Positions 62,816 to 64,000 of a DNA stretch of 64,000 bases are shown here, piece by piece. Below the pieces are notes generated by a model. That model did no database searches and was not told the origin of the DNA. It saw only the letters and a list, made by a program, of their open reading frames with translations. Both the position numbers and the translations under genes were made by a program. The first letter of the stretch is position 1. Each line of letters opens with the position of its first letter. This DNA comes from Tenacibaculum skagerrakense (GTDB lineage Bacteria > Bacteroidota > Bacteroidia > Flavobacteriales > Flavobacteriaceae): the NCBI RefSeq assembly GCF_004345825.1, contig NZ_SLXM01000004.1, positions 62,001 through 126,000 on the forward strand. Direction: 5' to 3'.

Positions 62816-63217
62816 CTAAACTTTTTCCCAGATTTGATCAGCATTTAAAACAAAGCTACCGACATAATTAAAATTACAATGTTCAGGGGCAATTAAAGAC
62901 AAAAAATGTTCTTCTTTCTTATTTAAATATAAATGATACGTTTCACCTATTATGGGTTCGAAAGAAAAGTTAGCGTTTAGAATTAAGTTGTTGTATTCGA
63001 ACTCTTGCATCATTTTTTCGTATTCAGCCTTAAGTTCGAGGTATTTTGTTTTTATCTTATGATTTACCTTGTTTATACTTCTATTTTTCCAGGCAGTTGT
63101 GTCGGTCTGTGTAATTACAGGTGCGCCAACAGAAGTTGCATAGGGCTTTAATGCAGCATCGTAGCTTTTAGTTTCTGTATTGTAAACAACTGAATCTAGT
63201 TTTTTTTTCTCAGTCAT
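62816..63217 (-). CDS. DUF2452 domain-containing protein
   Basis: 133 residues, soluble. The family pattern is clear: an N-terminal LKPYATSVGAPVI, a central helix (KIKTKYLELKAEYEKMMQEFEYN), SFEPIIGETYHLYLNKKEEHFLSLIAPEHCN and a final DQIWEKV. Function unknown. Placed 7 bases after the Lacal_2735 gene and 19 bases before the oxidase gene, so probably one unit. Confidence 0.85.
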   Translation of the reverse strand: MTEKKKLDSVVYNTETKSYDAALKPYATSVGAPVITQTDTTAWKNRSINKVNHKIKTKYLELKAEYEKMMQEFEYNNLILNANFSFEPIIGETYHLYLNKKEEHFLSLIAPEHCNFNYVGSFVLNADQIWEKV

Positions 63218-63224
63218 GTTAAGA

Positions 63225-63392
63225 TTATTTTTCTAAAGCTTCAATTTGTTTCATTACTTGCTCCGCTTCATAAACCTTTTCATCACTCAATTTTCTGTTT
63301 GAGGTAGATAGTTTATGTGCATCTGCCAATAATTTAGCATATAATTTCTGAAGTTTTTCTTTTTCGGATTTCTTTTTAAATAAACCAAACAT
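63225..63392 (-). CDS. Lacal_2735 family small protein
   Basis: 55 residues when started at the ATG 63392 (MFGLFKKKSEKEKLQKLYAKLL…), the characteristic start of this small Flavobacteriia family. An upstream ATG at 63455 is unlikely because a TATCTTTG box (63412-63419, minus strand) lies between them. The protein is a single charged helix, rich in Lys and Glu. Function unknown. Confidence 0.85.
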   Translation of the reverse strand: MFGLFKKKSEKEKLQKLYAKLLADAHKLSTSNRKLSDEKVYEAEQVMKQIEALEK

Positions 63393-63411
63393 AATATGAC
63401 TATTTGAGTCA

Positions 63412-63419
63412 CAAAGATA
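63412..63419 (-). promoter_or_regulatory. Putative -7 box of the Lacal_2735/DUF2452 unit
   Basis: The minus strand reads TATCTTTG, 19 bases upstream of the chosen ATG. No -33 TTG at standard spacing. Confidence 0.45.
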
Positions 63420-63498
63420 CAAAACGTTTAATTTATATTGATTAATGTTAAACAAAAAATAAATCTAACTTGGTTTAGCAATTAGTAACAATTACTTT

Positions 63499-63867
63499 TT
63501 ACAAGAAATTAATCAGTAATAAAACCCAACCAATTAATAAACATAGGCCACCAATTGGAGTAACTGGACCTAACAATTTCATTTTTTTACCAAAAGCATC
63601 TGATAATACTAATCCGTAAATGCTGAATGAAAAAAGTATAGTTCCAATAATAAAAAGCAAGGAAGCATTACGTAGGTTTTGGTTGAAATTAAATCCAACT
63701 ACTAATAAAACAATGGCGTGATACATTTGATATTTCACACCTGTTTCAAAGCTGGTTAATTGCTCTAAAGTTAATTTTTTCTTCAAAGCGTGAGCTCCAA
63801 AAGCGCCAAAAATAATTGATAAAGCTCCAAAAATTGTAGCGGATAGTAATACTATTTGTTGAGTCAT
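63499..63867 (-). CDS. DUF423 membrane protein
   Basis: 122 residues with four TM helices. The family signature is clear: FGALSIIFGAFGAHALKKKLTLEQLTSFETGVKYQMYHAIVLL near the start and LGPVTPIGGLCLLIGWVLLL at the end. Members (YwdK/YgdD types) are small inner-membrane proteins of unknown function. Single gene preceded by a strong hairpin. Confidence 0.92.
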   Translation of the reverse strand: MTQQIVLLSATIFGALSIIFGAFGAHALKKKLTLEQLTSFETGVKYQMYHAIVLLVVGFNFNQNLRNASLLFIIGTILFSFSIYGLVLSDAFGKKMKLLGPVTPIGGLCLLIGWVLLLINFL

Positions 63868-63880
63868 TCTAAAAAAAGGT

Positions 63881-63920
63881 AATGAGATTCCATATCAAAT
63901 AAAGAATCTCATTTTTTGTG
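63881..63920. terminator. Hairpin terminator
   Basis: AATGAGATTC (63881-63890) pairs with GAATCTCATT (63904-63913) across 13 bases, with a T-run after it. It lies downstream of the partial barrel gene (minus). Confidence 0.7.
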
Positions 63921-63926
63921 TTATCA

Positions 63927-64000
63927 TTAAAAATTAAATCCTAAACTAAATGTAAAACGACTTCCATCGTTACTATTAAACAAAGCCATATTTGCTGTAA
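63927..64000 (-). CDS. C-terminal fragment of an outer-membrane beta-barrel protein (runs off right edge)
   Basis: Reading the minus strand from the window edge, an open frame encodes about 24 residues ending NDGSRFTFSLGFNF and a TAA at 63929-63927. Alternating hydrophobic residues and a terminal Phe are typical of the last strand of an outer-membrane barrel. The rest of the gene lies outside the window. Confidence 0.6.
   Translation of the reverse strand, partial: TANMALFNSNDGSRFTFSLGFNF

Overview
This window looks like chromosomal DNA of a marine-type member of the Flavobacteriaceae (Bacteroidota). Base composition is strongly AT-rich. Several genes belong to families largely restricted to this group (DUF5777, GSCFA, DUF2452, Lacal_2735). 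Promoters fit the Bacteroidota consensus TTG/TTTG-N19-21-TAnnTTTG, Shine-Dalgarno sequences are mostly absent, and the run rplM-rpsI-rpsB-tsf followed by pyrH-frr is typical of the phylum. A genus near Tenacibaculum is my guess from overall flavour, not a demonstrated fact. I saw no tRNA, rRNA, CRISPR array, transposase, integrase or phage module. The window is mostly core genome with small accessory islands.

Layout. (1) 1-1584, minus: a three-gene unit of unknown function led by a DUF2589 protein and running off the left edge. (2) 2046-5583, plus: two tandem paralogues of an unrecognised family (one lipoprotein, one without a signal), a 7-TM protein, a sensor kinase without a sensor domain, and a NarL-type regulator. 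This is the best candidate for an undescribed signalling system. (3) 5738-8060: rbfA, a LolC/E-type permease and a lipoprotein. (4) 8340-12799: dusB; then an Lgt-like membrane protein, a three-cluster radical SAM protein resembling tetraether-lipid synthase (Tes) and a tiny membrane protein, which together suggest an unusual lipid modification; then a Gfo/Idh/MocA oxidoreductase. (5) 12836-15004, minus: a cytochrome-c-like lipoprotein, YceI, an OB-fold protein and a DUF5777 barrel. (6) 15668-18271: lepA and a BI-1 family protein. (7) 18342-23668, minus: outer-membrane receptor, membrane protein, LytS-type kinase and LytTR regulator, plus a separate exported protein. (8) 23754-28852: a YugP-like peptidase, ansA, and an ExbB/ExbD/ExbD proton-channel operon with an extra 4-TM protein and a PorT-like barrel.

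(9) 28858-39206, minus: a PAP2-like protein, rpoN, asnS, an RND exporter, frr, pyrH, tsf, rpsB, rpsI and rplM. (10) 39393-48646: DUF5916 protein, OmpA-like lipoprotein, ApbE, methyltransferase, map, a thioredoxin-like lipoprotein, gpmI and two small paralogous membrane proteins. (11) 48861-57288: a duplicated coiled-coil protein, M48 peptidase, a long-form aromatic amino acid hydroxylase with a rhodanese, a basic secreted protein, GSCFA, RraA and alaS. (12) 57418-64000: M23 peptidase, MerR regulator, LemA-TPM-TPM cassette, a propeller-like protein, a flavin amine oxidase, small conserved flavobacterial proteins, and the C-terminus of an outer-membrane barrel cut by the right edge.

Transcription units are compact and bounded by strong hairpin terminators, many of them placed to serve both strands. 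All family assignments come from reading motifs by eye; no database search was run.
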